Assembly: GCF_021729885.1 (NCBI RefSeq)
Contig: NZ_CP063401.1
Location: forward strand, 3,278,501 to 3,342,500
Source of the DNA: Devosia sp. SL43
Lineage (GTDB): Bacteria; Pseudomonadota; Alphaproteobacteria; Rhizobiales; Devosiaceae
Length of the DNA stretch: 64,000 bases
Reading direction: 5' to 3'
In this document: positions 8,579-17,700 of the stretch, one piece after another
Numbering within the stretch: the stretch's first letter is position 1
Layout: the number at the start of each line of letters is the position of its first letter
The notes under the pieces: generated by a model
Databases searched by the model: none
What the model was told of the DNA's origin: nothing
The model's input: the letters and a program-made list of their open reading frames with translations, nothing else
Made by a program: the position numbers and the translations under genes

Positions 8579-9532
8579 ATGAGCGGCGCCATCTTTACCG
8601 ACCGCCCCGAAGCGCCCGCCAGGCGCCCCAGCATCCTCTCGCGCATGTGGAAGCAGCGCGCCGACTATCTGTATGTGCTGCCAGCCCTGGTGGTGATGCT
8701 GATCGTCATCGCCTACCCGATCTACTACACGATCGACCTCAGCTTCTTCAAAACGCCCGCGAGCCTGCAGCTCAAGGACAAGATCTTCGTCGGCTTCGAC
8801 AATTACACGACCATTCTCTCCAGCGCCTCATTCTGGAAGGTCACGTGGCAGACGGTGATCTGGACCTTTTTCTCGACGCTCTTCGCCTTCCTCCTCGGCT
8901 TGGGCGCCGCACTTGCGCTGCACCGCGAATTCGTCGGTCGTGGCGTGTTGCGCGCTTTGCTGCTGATCCCGTGGGTGGTGAGCGCCGTGGCCGCCTCCTA
9001 TGTGTGGAAGTGGCTCTACCACTCCGATTTCGGCGCCATCGGCGCGCTGATGGTGCAGCTTGGCGTTACCGATCAGCCGATCAACTTCGTCGACAATACC
9101 AGCTCCGTTCTGCCCTCATTGATCGTGGTCAATGTGTGGAAGGAATTCTCCTTCGCCATGATCATGCTGATGGCGGGGCTGCAGACCGTTCCGGAGCAAC
9201 TCCTGCGCGCTGCCAAGGTCGATGGCGCCAATGCCTGGCAGCGCTTCTGGCACGTCACCTTTCCGCATCTGGCCGGCGTCTCCACCGTGACCGCCCTGTT
9301 GCTGATGGTGCAGAACTTCAACTCCTTCATCATCCCCTTTGTCATGACGGGCGGTGGACCAGCGGGCGCGTCGGACATCTGGATCACCCAGATCTACCAG
9401 CTCGCCTTCGGCCGCCAGCGCTGGGGCGCGGCGGCCGCCTATTCGGTGCTGCTCTTCATTATCATGATGACCCTGGGATATTTCTACGTCCGCGCACTGG
9501 CGGGCAATGACGACAAGAGGCAGGGCGCATGA
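8579..9532 (+). CDS. CUT1 sugar ABC transporter permease (MalF-like)
   Basis: 317 residues, six predicted membrane helices, beginning with a cytoplasmic stretch before YLYVLPALVVMLIVIAYPIY. The EAA-type coupling loop lies around LLRAAKVDGANAWQRFWHV, where the ATPase docks. It overlaps the next permease by four bases (ATGA), showing translational coupling. It forms the inner-membrane channel with the product of 9529 and serves the binding protein at 6901. Confidence 0.92.
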   Translation: MSGAIFTDRPEAPARRPSILSRMWKQRADYLYVLPALVVMLIVIAYPIYYTIDLSFFKTPASLQLKDKIFVGFDNYTTILSSASFWKVTWQTVIWTFFSTLFAFLLGLGAALALHREFVGRGVLRALLLIPWVVSAVAASYVWKWLYHSDFGAIGALMVQLGVTDQPINFVDNTSSVLPSLIVVNVWKEFSFAMIMLMAGLQTVPEQLLRAAKVDGANAWQRFWHVTFPHLAGVSTVTALLLMVQNFNSFIIPFVMTGGGPAGASDIWITQIYQLAFGRQRWGAAAAYSVLLFIIMMTLGYFYVRALAGNDDKRQGA

Positions 9533-10416
9533 CCGACACATCCGCCCCCACCCGAATTCGCCCTGCCGTCACCAAACCGTTCGATGGTTGGCGCTGGTCT
9601 GGTCGCTTCTTTCTGGTTCTGCTGTTGATCTTCACCGTCATGCCCATGGCATGGATGCTGATCACCTCGCTCAAGACCGGCTTTGCCGCGATGCAATACC
9701 CGCCGCAATGGTGGCCTGCCGAGCCGACGCTGGAGAATTACACCCGCCTGCTCGATCCCCGCAACGCCATCGGCCAGGACTTCCTGGGCTACTTCTGGAA
9801 CAGCATGTGGGTGTCCACAGCCACGACCGTGATGGCGGTCATCGTCGCCGTCCCCGCCGCCTATGCCTTCTCGCGCTTCCGCTTTCCCGGACGCACGTTC
9901 CTGTTCTTTGCGGTGCTGCTGCGCAACATGTTCCCGGCCATCGTGTTCCTCGTGCCGCTGTTCATCCTGATGCGCCTGCTGGGCCTTGTGAACACGCACG
10001 GCTCGCTGATCCTGACCTATCTCACTTTCGGCCTGCCGCTCGCCATCTGGCTGCTGAAGGGCTTCTACGACAACATCCCAATCCAGCTCGAACAGGCCGC
10101 GCGCATCGATGGGGCCACACGGTTTCAGGCCTTCTTCTTCATCGTCATGCCGCTGTCGACACCAGGCATCATCGCCACCGCGATCTATTCCTTCATCGGC
10201 GCCTGGAACGAATATATCTACGCCTACACCTTCCTCACCAAGCACGACCAGATGACGCTGCCGGTCGGCATCCAGCGCTTCTTTTCGGAGAATGCGACCG
10301 ACTGGCCGGGCCTGATGGCGGCAACATTTATGATGAGCGTGCCGGTCGTCGTGCTCTTCCTCGTCCTCCAGAAATATTTCGTGCAGGCCCTCACCGAAGG
10401 CGCCGTCAAACACTAG
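9529..10416 (+). CDS. CUT1 sugar ABC transporter permease (MalG-like)
   Basis: 295 residues with the typical MalG layout: an N-terminal helix (FFLVLLLIFTVMPMAWMLITS), a large periplasmic loop (WPAEPTLENYTRLLD), and the EAA loop EQAARIDGATRFQAFFFIV. The C-terminal helix ends in the family's LTEGAVKH tail. It overlaps the upstream permease (ATGA) and is followed 12 bp later by the ATPase gene. Confidence 0.92.
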   Translation: MTDTSAPTRIRPAVTKPFDGWRWSGRFFLVLLLIFTVMPMAWMLITSLKTGFAAMQYPPQWWPAEPTLENYTRLLDPRNAIGQDFLGYFWNSMWVSTATTVMAVIVAVPAAYAFSRFRFPGRTFLFFAVLLRNMFPAIVFLVPLFILMRLLGLVNTHGSLILTYLTFGLPLAIWLLKGFYDNIPIQLEQAARIDGATRFQAFFFIVMPLSTPGIIATAIYSFIGAWNEYIYAYTFLTKHDQMTLPVGIQRFFSENATDWPGLMAATFMMSVPVVVLFLVLQKYFVQALTEGAVKH

Positions 10417-10428
10417 GAGTTCCGTTCG

Positions 10429-11514
10429 ATGGCAGAGGTCATTCTCGAGCACGTCATGAAGAGTTACGGCAGTCTCTATGCCGTCAACGATGTCAGCTTT
10501 ACCGTCAACGATGGCGAATTCGTCGCCCTGGTCGGCCCGTCTGGCTGCGGCAAGACCACAACGCTGAATCTCATCGCCGGCCTGCTCCCAATGAGCGGTG
10601 GCGACATTTCCATCGGGGACCGCATCGTCAACGATCTTGATCCCAAGGATCGCGACATTGCCATGGTGTTTCAGAACTACGCGCTCTACCCCAACAAGTC
10701 CGTCTTCAAAAATCTCGCCTTCCCGCTGCAGATGCGCAAGCTTCCCAAGGGCCAGATCGAGAAGAACGTGCAGGACGCGGCCAAGCTGCTCGACATCACC
10801 CACCTGCTCGAACGCAAGCCGCGCGAACTGTCCGGCGGCCAACAGCAACGCGTCGCGCTCGGCCGGGCTTTAGTGCGTGATCCCGCAGTGTTCCTGATGG
10901 ACGAGCCGCTTTCCAATCTCGATGCCAAGCTGCGTGTGCAGATGCGCAGCGAGATCAAGCGCTTCCATCACAACCTCAATGCCACCATTGTCTATGTCAC
11001 GCATGACCAGCTCGAAGCCGTCACCATGGCCGACAAGATGGCGGTGATGAATGGCGGGCTGCTGCAGCAATACGACACGCCGTCAAACGTCTTCGCCAAC
11101 CCGGTCAACACCTTCGTCGCCAGCTTCGTCGGCAGCCCGGCCATGAGCCTCATCCCGCTGCAGGCGACAGGCACCGGCCTCAGGAGCCCCGAAGGCTGGG
11201 AGCTGCCGCTCTCCGCCGAAAACCAGCGCAAGGCCGCCGGCTCGACCACCAAGGACGTCATTCTGGGCGCCCGCCACTCGACGCTGAAGCTCCATACCTC
11301 AGCCGTATCCGGCTCTGTGCCGGGAAAGGTCTATACAGTGGAGCCCACTGGCGACGTCACCTTCGCCCAAATCTTCATCAATGGCGCAGTGGTCAATATC
11401 AGTCTCGAACCGACGGTGAAGATCGCGCCGGACGACATGGTCTGGATCGAGTTCGACCAGAACCGCATGCATCTGTTCGATGCGGCGACCACCATGGCAT
11501 TGCAGGCGGCCTGA
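10429..11514 (+). CDS. sugar ABC transporter ATP-binding protein (UgpC/MsmK-like)
   Basis: 361 residues. Walker A GPSGCGKT (36-43), Q-loop at FQNYALYP, signature LSGGQQQRVALGRA (134-147), Walker B VFLMDEP (154-160) and H-loop VTHDQLEA. The last ~130 residues form the MalK-type OB-fold regulatory extension found in CUT1 ATPases. It powers the permeases immediately upstream. One base separates its stop from the start of the next gene, a dehydratase, so import and catabolism are in one transcript. Confidence 0.93.
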   Translation: MAEVILEHVMKSYGSLYAVNDVSFTVNDGEFVALVGPSGCGKTTTLNLIAGLLPMSGGDISIGDRIVNDLDPKDRDIAMVFQNYALYPNKSVFKNLAFPLQMRKLPKGQIEKNVQDAAKLLDITHLLERKPRELSGGQQQRVALGRALVRDPAVFLMDEPLSNLDAKLRVQMRSEIKRFHHNLNATIVYVTHDQLEAVTMADKMAVMNGGLLQQYDTPSNVFANPVNTFVASFVGSPAMSLIPLQATGTGLRSPEGWELPLSAENQRKAAGSTTKDVILGARHSTLKLHTSAVSGSVPGKVYTVEPTGDVTFAQIFINGAVVNISLEPTVKIAPDDMVWIEFDQNRMHLFDAATTMALQAA

Positions 11515-11515
11515 G

Positions 11516-12670
11516 ATGAAAATCACCGCCATCATTCCATACCCCACCTGGGTCGGCATCCGGAACCAGCTCATCGTCAAGGTCGAGACCGACGAGGGCA
11601 TTTATGGCTGGGGCGAGAGCGGCCTGTCCGGCCGCGAAAAAGCCGTGGCCGGGGCGATTCTACACTATCGCGAATTCCTCATCGGCCGCGACCCGATGGC
11701 GATAGGCGCCCTGTGGCAGGAAATGTATCGCAGCCAGTATTTCGAGGGCGGCCGCGTGCTCACGGCAGCGATCTCGGCCATCGACATTGCCCTGCATGAT
11801 ATCAAGGGCAAGGCGCTGGGCGTGCCGGTTTACCAGTTGCTCGGCGGCAAGCAGCGCAATACGATCCCAACCTTCGCCACCACCAAGGGTCCCTGCGGCC
11901 CCGAGATGATCGAACAGGCGAAAGAGCTCATGGAAATGGGCTGGGACAGCATCCGGCTCTTCCCGCATGGCCACGGCAATCCAGAAATCTACGAGCCCCG
12001 CCAGTCGATCGGCGAAACCGCCAAGTGGTGCGTCAAGGCGCGCGAGGCGCTTGGCGACGATGTCGTGCTCGGCGTCGATTATCACCATCGACTGTCGGTC
12101 GCCGAGGCCGCCAGCTATTGCCAGAAGATGCCCTCCGGTACGCTGGATTTCCTCGAGGAGCCCATCCGCGACGAGACGCCCGAGGCCTATGAAGCGCTCC
12201 GGCGCATGACCGACGTGCCCTTCGCCATCGGCGAGGAATTTGCCTCCAAGTGGCAGTTCCTGCCCTATATCGAACGGGACATCCACCAGTTCAATCGCAT
12301 CGACGTGTGCAATGTCGGCGGCCTCACCGAGGCCATGAAAGTCGCCGGTTGGAGCGAGGCGCATTACGTCGACATGATGCCGCACAATCCGCTCGGCCCG
12401 ATCTGCACCGCCGCAACCATCCACTTCTCGGCCGCCGTCGCCAACTTCGCCTGGCTCGAAACGCGGGCCTCGCCGGGGGAGCTCTATCACGGCTTCGACA
12501 ATGCCGAGATATTCACCATCCAGCCTCGCCTTAAGGGCGCGGTCTACGAGGTCGACGGCGCGCCGGGCCTGGGCGTCGATGTCGACGAGGAACTGGTGAA
12601 ACGCCAAAGCTTCAAATTCTGGGAAGCCCCCCATCTGCGCCGCAACGATGGCTCCGTCACCAATTGGTAG
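11516..12670 (+). CDS. galactonate-dehydratase-like enolase-superfamily enzyme
   Basis: 384 residues. The residue pattern matches D-galactonate dehydratase-type members: Asp188 and His190 (GVDYHH), Glu214 (FLEEP), Glu240 (AIGEE) and His290 (MMPHNPLGP). The DxH plus PHNPLGP signature distinguishes it from the two other superfamily members in the window. It would dehydrate an aldonic acid to a 2-keto-3-deoxy acid with Mg2+. The start at 11516 lies one base after the ATPase stop. Whether the true substrate is galactonate is not shown; such enzymes vary in specificity. Confidence 0.85.
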   Translation: MKITAIIPYPTWVGIRNQLIVKVETDEGIYGWGESGLSGREKAVAGAILHYREFLIGRDPMAIGALWQEMYRSQYFEGGRVLTAAISAIDIALHDIKGKALGVPVYQLLGGKQRNTIPTFATTKGPCGPEMIEQAKELMEMGWDSIRLFPHGHGNPEIYEPRQSIGETAKWCVKAREALGDDVVLGVDYHHRLSVAEAASYCQKMPSGTLDFLEEPIRDETPEAYEALRRMTDVPFAIGEEFASKWQFLPYIERDIHQFNRIDVCNVGGLTEAMKVAGWSEAHYVDMMPHNPLGPICTAATIHFSAAVANFAWLETRASPGELYHGFDNAEIFTIQPRLKGAVYEVDGAPGLGVDVDEELVKRQSFKFWEAPHLRRNDGSVTNW

Positions 12671-12680
12671 AGAGACGACA

Positions 12681-13427
12681 ATGACGCACACACCCGGAAT
12701 TACCCGGCCCTCCAAGGATCTCGTCGCCGCTGTTTTAGCCGTCGGCGCCGCCTCAGCCTCAAGCACGCTGGCCCATATGGGCATTCGCAATTGCCACATT
12801 CAGGGGCCTGTGGCGCAGCAGTTCGGCAAGGCCATTGCCGGCCCGGCCCTGACACTGCAGTTCATGCCCAAGCGCGAGGACCTCTATAACGAGACCGAAT
12901 ATGCCGACCCGGAAAAGCAGTTGCACCGCCACGTGCTCTATCACGTGCAAGAGGGTGACATTGTCGTCGTTGATGCGCGCGGCGACATGACGGCCGGGGT
13001 CTTTGGCGACATGATGAGCACCTATTTCAAGGGCCGCGGCGGCGCCGGCATGGTGATCGATGGCGCCTTGCGCGACCGGCCCAATCTCAGCAAGCTCGAA
13101 ATCCCGATGTGGATCAACGGCTGGACGCCCAATTTCCACACCCAGACCAATCTCATGCCCTTCGCCGTCAACGTGCCCATCGCCTGCGGCGGCGTGACCG
13201 TGATGCCCGGTGACATTATCATCGCCGATGATGATGGCGCGGTCTGCGTGCCGGCGGCCCTCGCCGCCACAGTGGTGGAGCGCTCATCCCAGCATCACGA
13301 ATGGGAGGATTTCTCGCGCATGAAGCTCAAGCAAGGCGCGCCTTTGCAGCGCTACTACCCGCTGCATGAAGACGCCCGTCCCGAATACGAGGAATGGCGC
13401 AAGTCAAACCCGATCCAGCATGGCTGA
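12681..13427 (+). CDS. RraA-family protein (4-hydroxy-4-methyl-2-oxoglutarate aldolase-like)
   Basis: 248 residues with the RraA/HMG-aldolase fold signature: GDIVVVDARGDMTAGVFGDMMST, GRGGAGMVIDGALRD (metal/substrate loop) and GDIIIADDDGAVCVP. Family members either inhibit RNase E or are divalent-metal pyruvate aldolases. In a sugar-acid operon the aldolase or decarboxylase role is more likely. Its Gly-Asp...Arg-Asp pattern (the DGALRD block) is what the aldolases use for metal and carboxylate binding. It starts 10 bp after the dehydratase stop and is the last gene of the transport operon. Confidence 0.85.
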   Translation: MTHTPGITRPSKDLVAAVLAVGAASASSTLAHMGIRNCHIQGPVAQQFGKAIAGPALTLQFMPKREDLYNETEYADPEKQLHRHVLYHVQEGDIVVVDARGDMTAGVFGDMMSTYFKGRGGAGMVIDGALRDRPNLSKLEIPMWINGWTPNFHTQTNLMPFAVNVPIACGGVTVMPGDIIIADDDGAVCVPAALAATVVERSSQHHEWEDFSRMKLKQGAPLQRYYPLHEDARPEYEEWRKSNPIQHG

Positions 13428-13486
13428 TGTGACTTCCCTGCGCCCGGCTTTCATGATGAGGTTGGACTTCTGCCAGGGAGAGGACA

Positions 13487-13813
13487 ATGAAACTCAAAAC
13501 GATACTTGTCGCCTTTGCCATGCTGGCCAGTACCGGCTCGGCCATGGCTAATTGCTATGAAATGATCGGCTGCGACGACAGCGACTATTTCCGTCGCGCC
13601 GACCTGCGCCAGCTCAGCTGCCAGTCGCTCTACGAAGTGCGCAACCTCATCTACAAGCAGAACGGCTTCTGCTTCTCCACCAACCGTGCCAAGCAAACCT
13701 TCGGCAACGATGGCTGCTGGATCACCAAGCAGAGCCAGGTGCGGCTGAATGCGGTGGAGCGGGACAATGTGGCGCTGATCGCACAGGTGGAGAGTGCCAA
13801 GGGTTGCAACTAA
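13487..13813 (+). CDS. secreted YARHG-domain-like protein
   Basis: 108 residues: a signal peptide (MKLKTILVAFAMLASTGSAMA) and a small Cys-rich mature domain with the pattern SCQSLYEVRNLIYKQNGFCF ... FGNDGCW, typical of YARHG domains. These are periplasmic or extracellular modules of unknown role. The ATG follows a good AGGGAGAGGA site. It stands alone downstream of the RraA gene and convergent with hyi. Confidence 0.75.
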   Translation: MKLKTILVAFAMLASTGSAMANCYEMIGCDDSDYFRRADLRQLSCQSLYEVRNLIYKQNGFCFSTNRAKQTFGNDGCWITKQSQVRLNAVERDNVALIAQVESAKGCN

Positions 13814-13876
13814 CGCGGTTCTGATGATCGACATGGCAGGTCTTCGACGATCGCCTTGATGTCACGTGGCGCCGGC

Positions 13877-14659
13877 TTATGCCTGCAGGTAGGATTTCAT
13901 CCATCCCAGTCCTTCGCTGGTCCCCGCCTTCGGCCTGTATTCGCAGCCCACCCAGCCGTCGTAGCCTCGCCGGTCGAGTTCGGGGAGTATGAAGGCGTAG
14001 TTGATTTCACCGCTGCCAGGCTCGTGGCGGCCGGGTGTGTCGGCGATCTGGATGTGGGCGATCTGGTCCTTGAGCCGGATGAAGGTGGGGATCAGGTCTC
14101 CCTGCATCACCTGCATGTGGTAGATGTCGTATTGCAGATACAGATTGCTGGAATTGACTGCGGCCATGATGTGCTGGGCATGGTCGGTGGTCGAGACGAA
14201 AAAGTCTGGCATGTCACGGCGGTTGATTGGCTCGAGCAGCAGCTTGATGCCGGCCTCGGCCATACATTGCGCTGCATATTTAAGGTTTTCCACCAGCGTC
14301 CAGTGTAGCGCCTGGCGATCGATGCCCGCTGGTGCCAGCCCGGCAAGGCAATTGATCCGGATGCAGCCCAGCGCCGTGCCATATCTGATGGCCGTGGCAA
14401 CACCGGCGCGAAATTCGTCGACGCGATCGGGGTGGCAGCCGATGCCACGCTCGCCGGCCGCCCAGTTGCCCGCCGGCAGGTTGAACAGCGCCTGTACGAG
14501 GCCGTGCTGCTGCAGCAACTCGGCAATGAGCTCGGGCGGATGATCGTAGGGGCCAACATATTCCACCGCCTTGAACCCATCCCTTGCCGCCGCCTCGAAG
14601 CGGTCGAGGAAGGGCAGGTCGGGATAGAGGAAGCTGAGATTGGCGGAGAATTTCGGCAT
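13877..14659 (-). CDS. hyi: hydroxypyruvate isomerase
   Basis: 260 residues, the size of E. coli Hyi (258). It shares many family blocks along its length: FSANLSFLYPDLPFLDRFE, NLPAGNWAAGERGI, INCLAG.APAG, LLLEPINRRD, YDIYHMQVMQGDL, HIQIADTPGRHEPG.GEINY and WVGCEYRP. The xylose-isomerase-like TIM barrel uses two Glu (LLLEPIN and the GCEYRP Glu) with metal. It interconverts hydroxypyruvate and tartronate semialdehyde, or acts on a related four-carbon acid in OtnI-type relatives. The start at 14659 has GAGGACG upstream; a longer frame lacks one. It follows the SDR gene in the same direction. Confidence 0.88.
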   Translation of the reverse strand: MPKFSANLSFLYPDLPFLDRFEAAARDGFKAVEYVGPYDHPPELIAELLQQHGLVQALFNLPAGNWAAGERGIGCHPDRVDEFRAGVATAIRYGTALGCIRINCLAGLAPAGIDRQALHWTLVENLKYAAQCMAEAGIKLLLEPINRRDMPDFFVSTTDHAQHIMAAVNSSNLYLQYDIYHMQVMQGDLIPTFIRLKDQIAHIQIADTPGRHEPGSGEINYAFILPELDRRGYDGWVGCEYRPKAGTSEGLGWMKSYLQA

Positions 14660-14757
14660 GGCGTCCTCGTGTTCGGCAGCAAGACCCCTAACATTGATCC
14701 ACGTCTCAGCAAGAGGCCTTACCGTCAGCATGGCCTTGCCGTGAGGGTGCTACTCTC

Positions 14758-15537
14758 CTAACGCAACAGCGACTGTCCGCCGTCGATATAGACGGGGACG
14801 CCGGTGACATGGCGCGCCGCGTCCGACGCCAGGAAGGCGATGACGTCGGCGACGGCTTCGCTGCTGCCGGGTTTGCCGCCGGTAAGGGGGATGTCGCCAT
14901 CAGGCCATTTGACCGCAATAGCCGCCGTTTCGACGTTGCGCTTGTCGGTATTGTCGTCGATCTCGGTATCGATGGCGCCAGGGCAGACGGCGTTGACGCG
15001 GATGCGGTCCTTGCCCAGTTCAAGTGCCAATTGCTGGGTCATGGCGACCTGCGCCGCCTTGGTAGCCGAGTAGGCGCTGGCGCCAGCGGTGGTGAAGGTG
15101 CGGTTGCCGTTAATCGAGCTGACAATAATGATCGAGCCACCGGCCTTACGCAGATGCGGCACCGCGAAATGCAGCGTCAGGTAGGTGCCGCTCAGGTTGA
15201 CCGTCATGGTCTGGTCCCATTCCTTGGGCTTGAGCTCGTCGATCGGCGCCCACATGCCGTTGACACCCGCATTGGCGACCACGATATCGAGCCGGCCATA
15301 GGTCTTGATGATGCGGGCGACTGCGTCGCGCATATTGGCCTCGTGCGAAATATCGGCCGTGATGGCGATAGCGGCGCCGCCTGCGGATTTGATCTCGTTT
15401 TCAGTTTCCGTGATCTCGTCCGCCGTCCGGCTGAGCACGGCGACCTTGGCTCCGCCCAAAGCGAAGCGCAGGGCCGTAGCCTTGCCGATGCCCGAACCGG
15501 CTCCAGTGACAAAGGCGACTTTGCCTGCAAATTCCAT
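14758..15537 (-). CDS. short-chain dehydrogenase/reductase (SDR)
   Basis: 259 residues, classical SDR. NAD(P)-binding TGAGSGIG (11-18), NAG (89-91), catalytic Ser140/141, Tyr156 and Lys160 in SAYSATK, and the C-terminal VTGVPVYIDGGQSL. Cofactor-determining residues suggest either NAD or NADP (SRTAD after beta-2), so this is left open. It starts a two-gene minus-strand unit with hyi and is divergent from the VOC gene. Substrate unknown; the neighbourhood suggests a sugar, sugar acid or 3-hydroxy acid. Confidence 0.9.
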   Translation of the reverse strand: MEFAGKVAFVTGAGSGIGKATALRFALGGAKVAVLSRTADEITETENEIKSAGGAAIAITADISHEANMRDAVARIIKTYGRLDIVVANAGVNGMWAPIDELKPKEWDQTMTVNLSGTYLTLHFAVPHLRKAGGSIIIVSSINGNRTFTTAGASAYSATKAAQVAMTQQLALELGKDRIRVNAVCPGAIDTEIDDNTDKRNVETAAIAVKWPDGDIPLTGGKPGSSEAVADVIAFLASDAARHVTGVPVYIDGGQSLLR

Positions 15538-15670
15538 CGTGGCTCTCCCTGCTATCGGAGAGGCAATTGCCGGCGCGCGCCCATGGTTCCGCGATTGGCG
15601 CTTTCACCCCACTCTATCGTCCGGACTGTTTGCTGAATCCGACCTGCTCAAGTGGGGTCGAAGGGTCTAT

Positions 15671-15684
15671 CTGTTGGTCAACAG
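15671..15684. promoter_or_regulatory. candidate operator in the SDR/VOC divergent promoter
   Basis: A perfect 14-bp dyad, CTGTTG GT CAACAG, 38 bp upstream of the VOC gene start. Its TTGGTCAA centre is reminiscent of GntR/FadR-type operators. No further copy was noticed in the neighbouring promoters. Confidence 0.35.
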
Positions 15685-15721
15685 CCCGCATGACGGGCAT
15701 TCGCCATTCAAGGAGACGATC

Positions 15722-16645
15722 ATGATCGATACGTCCGTACAGACCAACGTGCGGTCCAGGCCGGTGCTGCCGCTCAGCACCACGCTCGGCCCGGTGCATA
15801 TTGCCGTCACCGATCGCGCCAAGGCGCTCGCCATCTGGCAGGACGTGGTGGGACTCGATCTCATCTCCGAGGCAGGCAATGTGCTGACGCTGGGCGCCGG
15901 CGGCAAGCCGCTGATCGTGCTGGAAACCGGCGCGTTGCGCCCCGTCGTACCTCGCACCATCGGGCTCTATCACGTGGCCGTCCATGTGCCAAAGCGCGTC
16001 GACCTGGCGCAGATGGCGGTGCGGGCGCTGCAGCGCAATGTGCGCATTTCGCCCACCGACCACCTGGTCAGCGAGGCGATCTACCTGTGGGATCTCGACG
16101 GCAACGGCATCGAGATCACCTTCGAGACGCCCTGGCGCGGCACGCTGGGAGATCCGGAAAAGGGTCAGACCTACGCCATGACGTCAGAAGGAAAGCCGCA
16201 TTCGGGCCGCGATCCAATCGATCTCGACGGGCTGCTGGCCGAACTCGGGCCATCGCCGGTCCTGGCAGCGCGCATGCCATCAGGGACGCGGATCGGCCAT
16301 GTGCATGTGCATGTGAACGACCTGCACATGGCGATGGATTTCTATCGTGACGTCATCGGCTTTGCCGGATTCCTGCTGATCCACTCGTTCGGCATGGGCG
16401 ATGTGGGGCTCGACTACATGCCCCATACCATCGCCTTCAATATCTGGTCCGGCCCCAATGCCGGCCTGCCCCAGGCGGGGGCGGCGGGTCTGCGCTGGTT
16501 CACCATCGTGGTGCCCGACGTGGCGACGCTCGATGGCGTGAAGACGCGCCTCGCGGCGGCCAAGGCACCGATTGCTGCAACTGAGGGCGGCATCGAAACG
16601 CAGGATCCGTTCGGCAATCGGATCAGGGTGCTGGTCACCGCCTAA
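15722..16645 (+). CDS. two-domain VOC-family dioxygenase/glyoxalase-like protein
   Basis: 307 residues containing two vicinal-oxygen-chelate modules: the first starts near PVHIAVTDRAKALAIWQDVVG and the second near IGHVHVHVNDLHMAMDFYRDVIG. Candidate metal ligands are the His residues at those strand starts (VHIAV, GHVHVHV) and the Glu of IEITFE. The arrangement resembles CatE-type catechol 2,3-dioxygenase paralogues of Gram-positive bacteria, but sugar-acid loci also carry uncharacterised VOC proteins. The ATG at 15722 has AAGGAGA at ideal distance. It is transcribed with the zinc alcohol dehydrogenase downstream. Confidence 0.82.
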   Translation: MIDTSVQTNVRSRPVLPLSTTLGPVHIAVTDRAKALAIWQDVVGLDLISEAGNVLTLGAGGKPLIVLETGALRPVVPRTIGLYHVAVHVPKRVDLAQMAVRALQRNVRISPTDHLVSEAIYLWDLDGNGIEITFETPWRGTLGDPEKGQTYAMTSEGKPHSGRDPIDLDGLLAELGPSPVLAARMPSGTRIGHVHVHVNDLHMAMDFYRDVIGFAGFLLIHSFGMGDVGLDYMPHTIAFNIWSGPNAGLPQAGAAGLRWFTIVVPDVATLDGVKTRLAAAKAPIAATEGGIETQDPFGNRIRVLVTA

Positions 16646-16690
16646 CTAACATGTTAGTCCTCCCGATCAGTGATCGAGAGGACTTTCAAT

Positions 16691-17692
16691 ATGCGTGCTA
16701 TCTCCTGCGCGGCGCCAGGCGAGCTGGCTTTGGTCGAGATCGAGCGGCCGGAGCTGAAAGCGGGCTGGGTGCGCGTCGGCATCCGCCATATCGGCATCTG
16801 CGGTACCGATTATCACATCTATGAGGGCAAGCACCCGTTCCTGCAATATCCGCGCATCATGGGTCATGAGCTGAGCGGCGTAGTGCTCGATGCCAATGGC
16901 GCGACCACGCTTGATGATGGCGATGCGGTGGTGATCAACCCCTATCTGCCTTGCTACCAATGTCCGGCCTGCCGCGAGGGCAAGACCAATTGCTGTGAGA
17001 CGCTGACCGTGCTGGGCGTACATGGCGACGGGGGCATGGCCGAGGAAATCGTTCTTCCCGAGGCCAACCTCTATCCCGCCCAGGGCCTGAGCCTGCGCGA
17101 TGCGGCCATGGTGGAATTTCTCGCCATCGGCGCCCATGCGGTACGACGCACCGAACTGAAAGCCGGCTGGCGCGTGCTGGTGGTGGGCGGTGGGCCGATC
17201 GGGCTGGGCGCTGCTTTCTTTGCCCGCATCGCTGGCGCCGACGTGACCATTCTAGATGCGGCGGCCGACAAGCTGGAGTCGGCCCGCGGTTTCGGCTTCG
17301 GCACGGCCACGCTGGACGAGCGCGAGGGTGCGGCCTTCAAGAGCAAGATGGCGAGTGGGTTCGACGCGGTGTTCGACGCCACCGGGTCCATCCCGGCGAT
17401 GAACCAGGCCGTCGCCTATTGCCGCAATGGCGGGGCGCTGACGCTGGTCGGCGTGGTCAAAGGCACGCTGGCTTGGGAAGATCCCGAGATTCACCGCCGC
17501 GAGCTGACCATTCGCACCTCGCGCAATGCGACGCGCGAGGACTTCGACCACGTCATCGCCTCGATCCAAAATGGCAACGTGCCGACCGACAGGCTTGCCA
17601 CCCACAGCACCAGCTTCGATGATGTGCCGGTCAACCTGCCGAAATGGGCCCATGAACGCAAAGGGCTGATCAAGGCGATCATCACGGTTTAG
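16691..17692 (+). CDS. zinc-dependent medium-chain alcohol/sugar-acid dehydrogenase
   Basis: 333 residues, MDR family. Catalytic zinc site Cys37 (GICGTD), His59-Glu60 (GHE), structural zinc cysteines Cys88, Cys91, Cys94 and Cys101/102 (CYQCPACREGKTNCC), and Rossmann motif VVGGGPIGLG near 170. The GTDYHIYEG and LGVHGDGGMAE blocks are typical of L-idonate/L-galactonate/threonine dehydrogenase-like enzymes that oxidise a secondary alcohol of a sugar acid with NAD. The ATG at 16691 follows GAGAGGA; an in-frame ATG at 16670 adds seven unlikely residues. It is followed 8 bp later by the DUF924 gene. Confidence 0.87.
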   Translation: MRAISCAAPGELALVEIERPELKAGWVRVGIRHIGICGTDYHIYEGKHPFLQYPRIMGHELSGVVLDANGATTLDDGDAVVINPYLPCYQCPACREGKTNCCETLTVLGVHGDGGMAEEIVLPEANLYPAQGLSLRDAAMVEFLAIGAHAVRRTELKAGWRVLVVGGGPIGLGAAFFARIAGADVTILDAAADKLESARGFGFGTATLDEREGAAFKSKMASGFDAVFDATGSIPAMNQAVAYCRNGGALTLVGVVKGTLAWEDPEIHRRELTIRTSRNATREDFDHVIASIQNGNVPTDRLATHSTSFDDVPVNLPKWAHERKGLIKAIITV

Positions 17693-17700
17693 GAGGTTCC

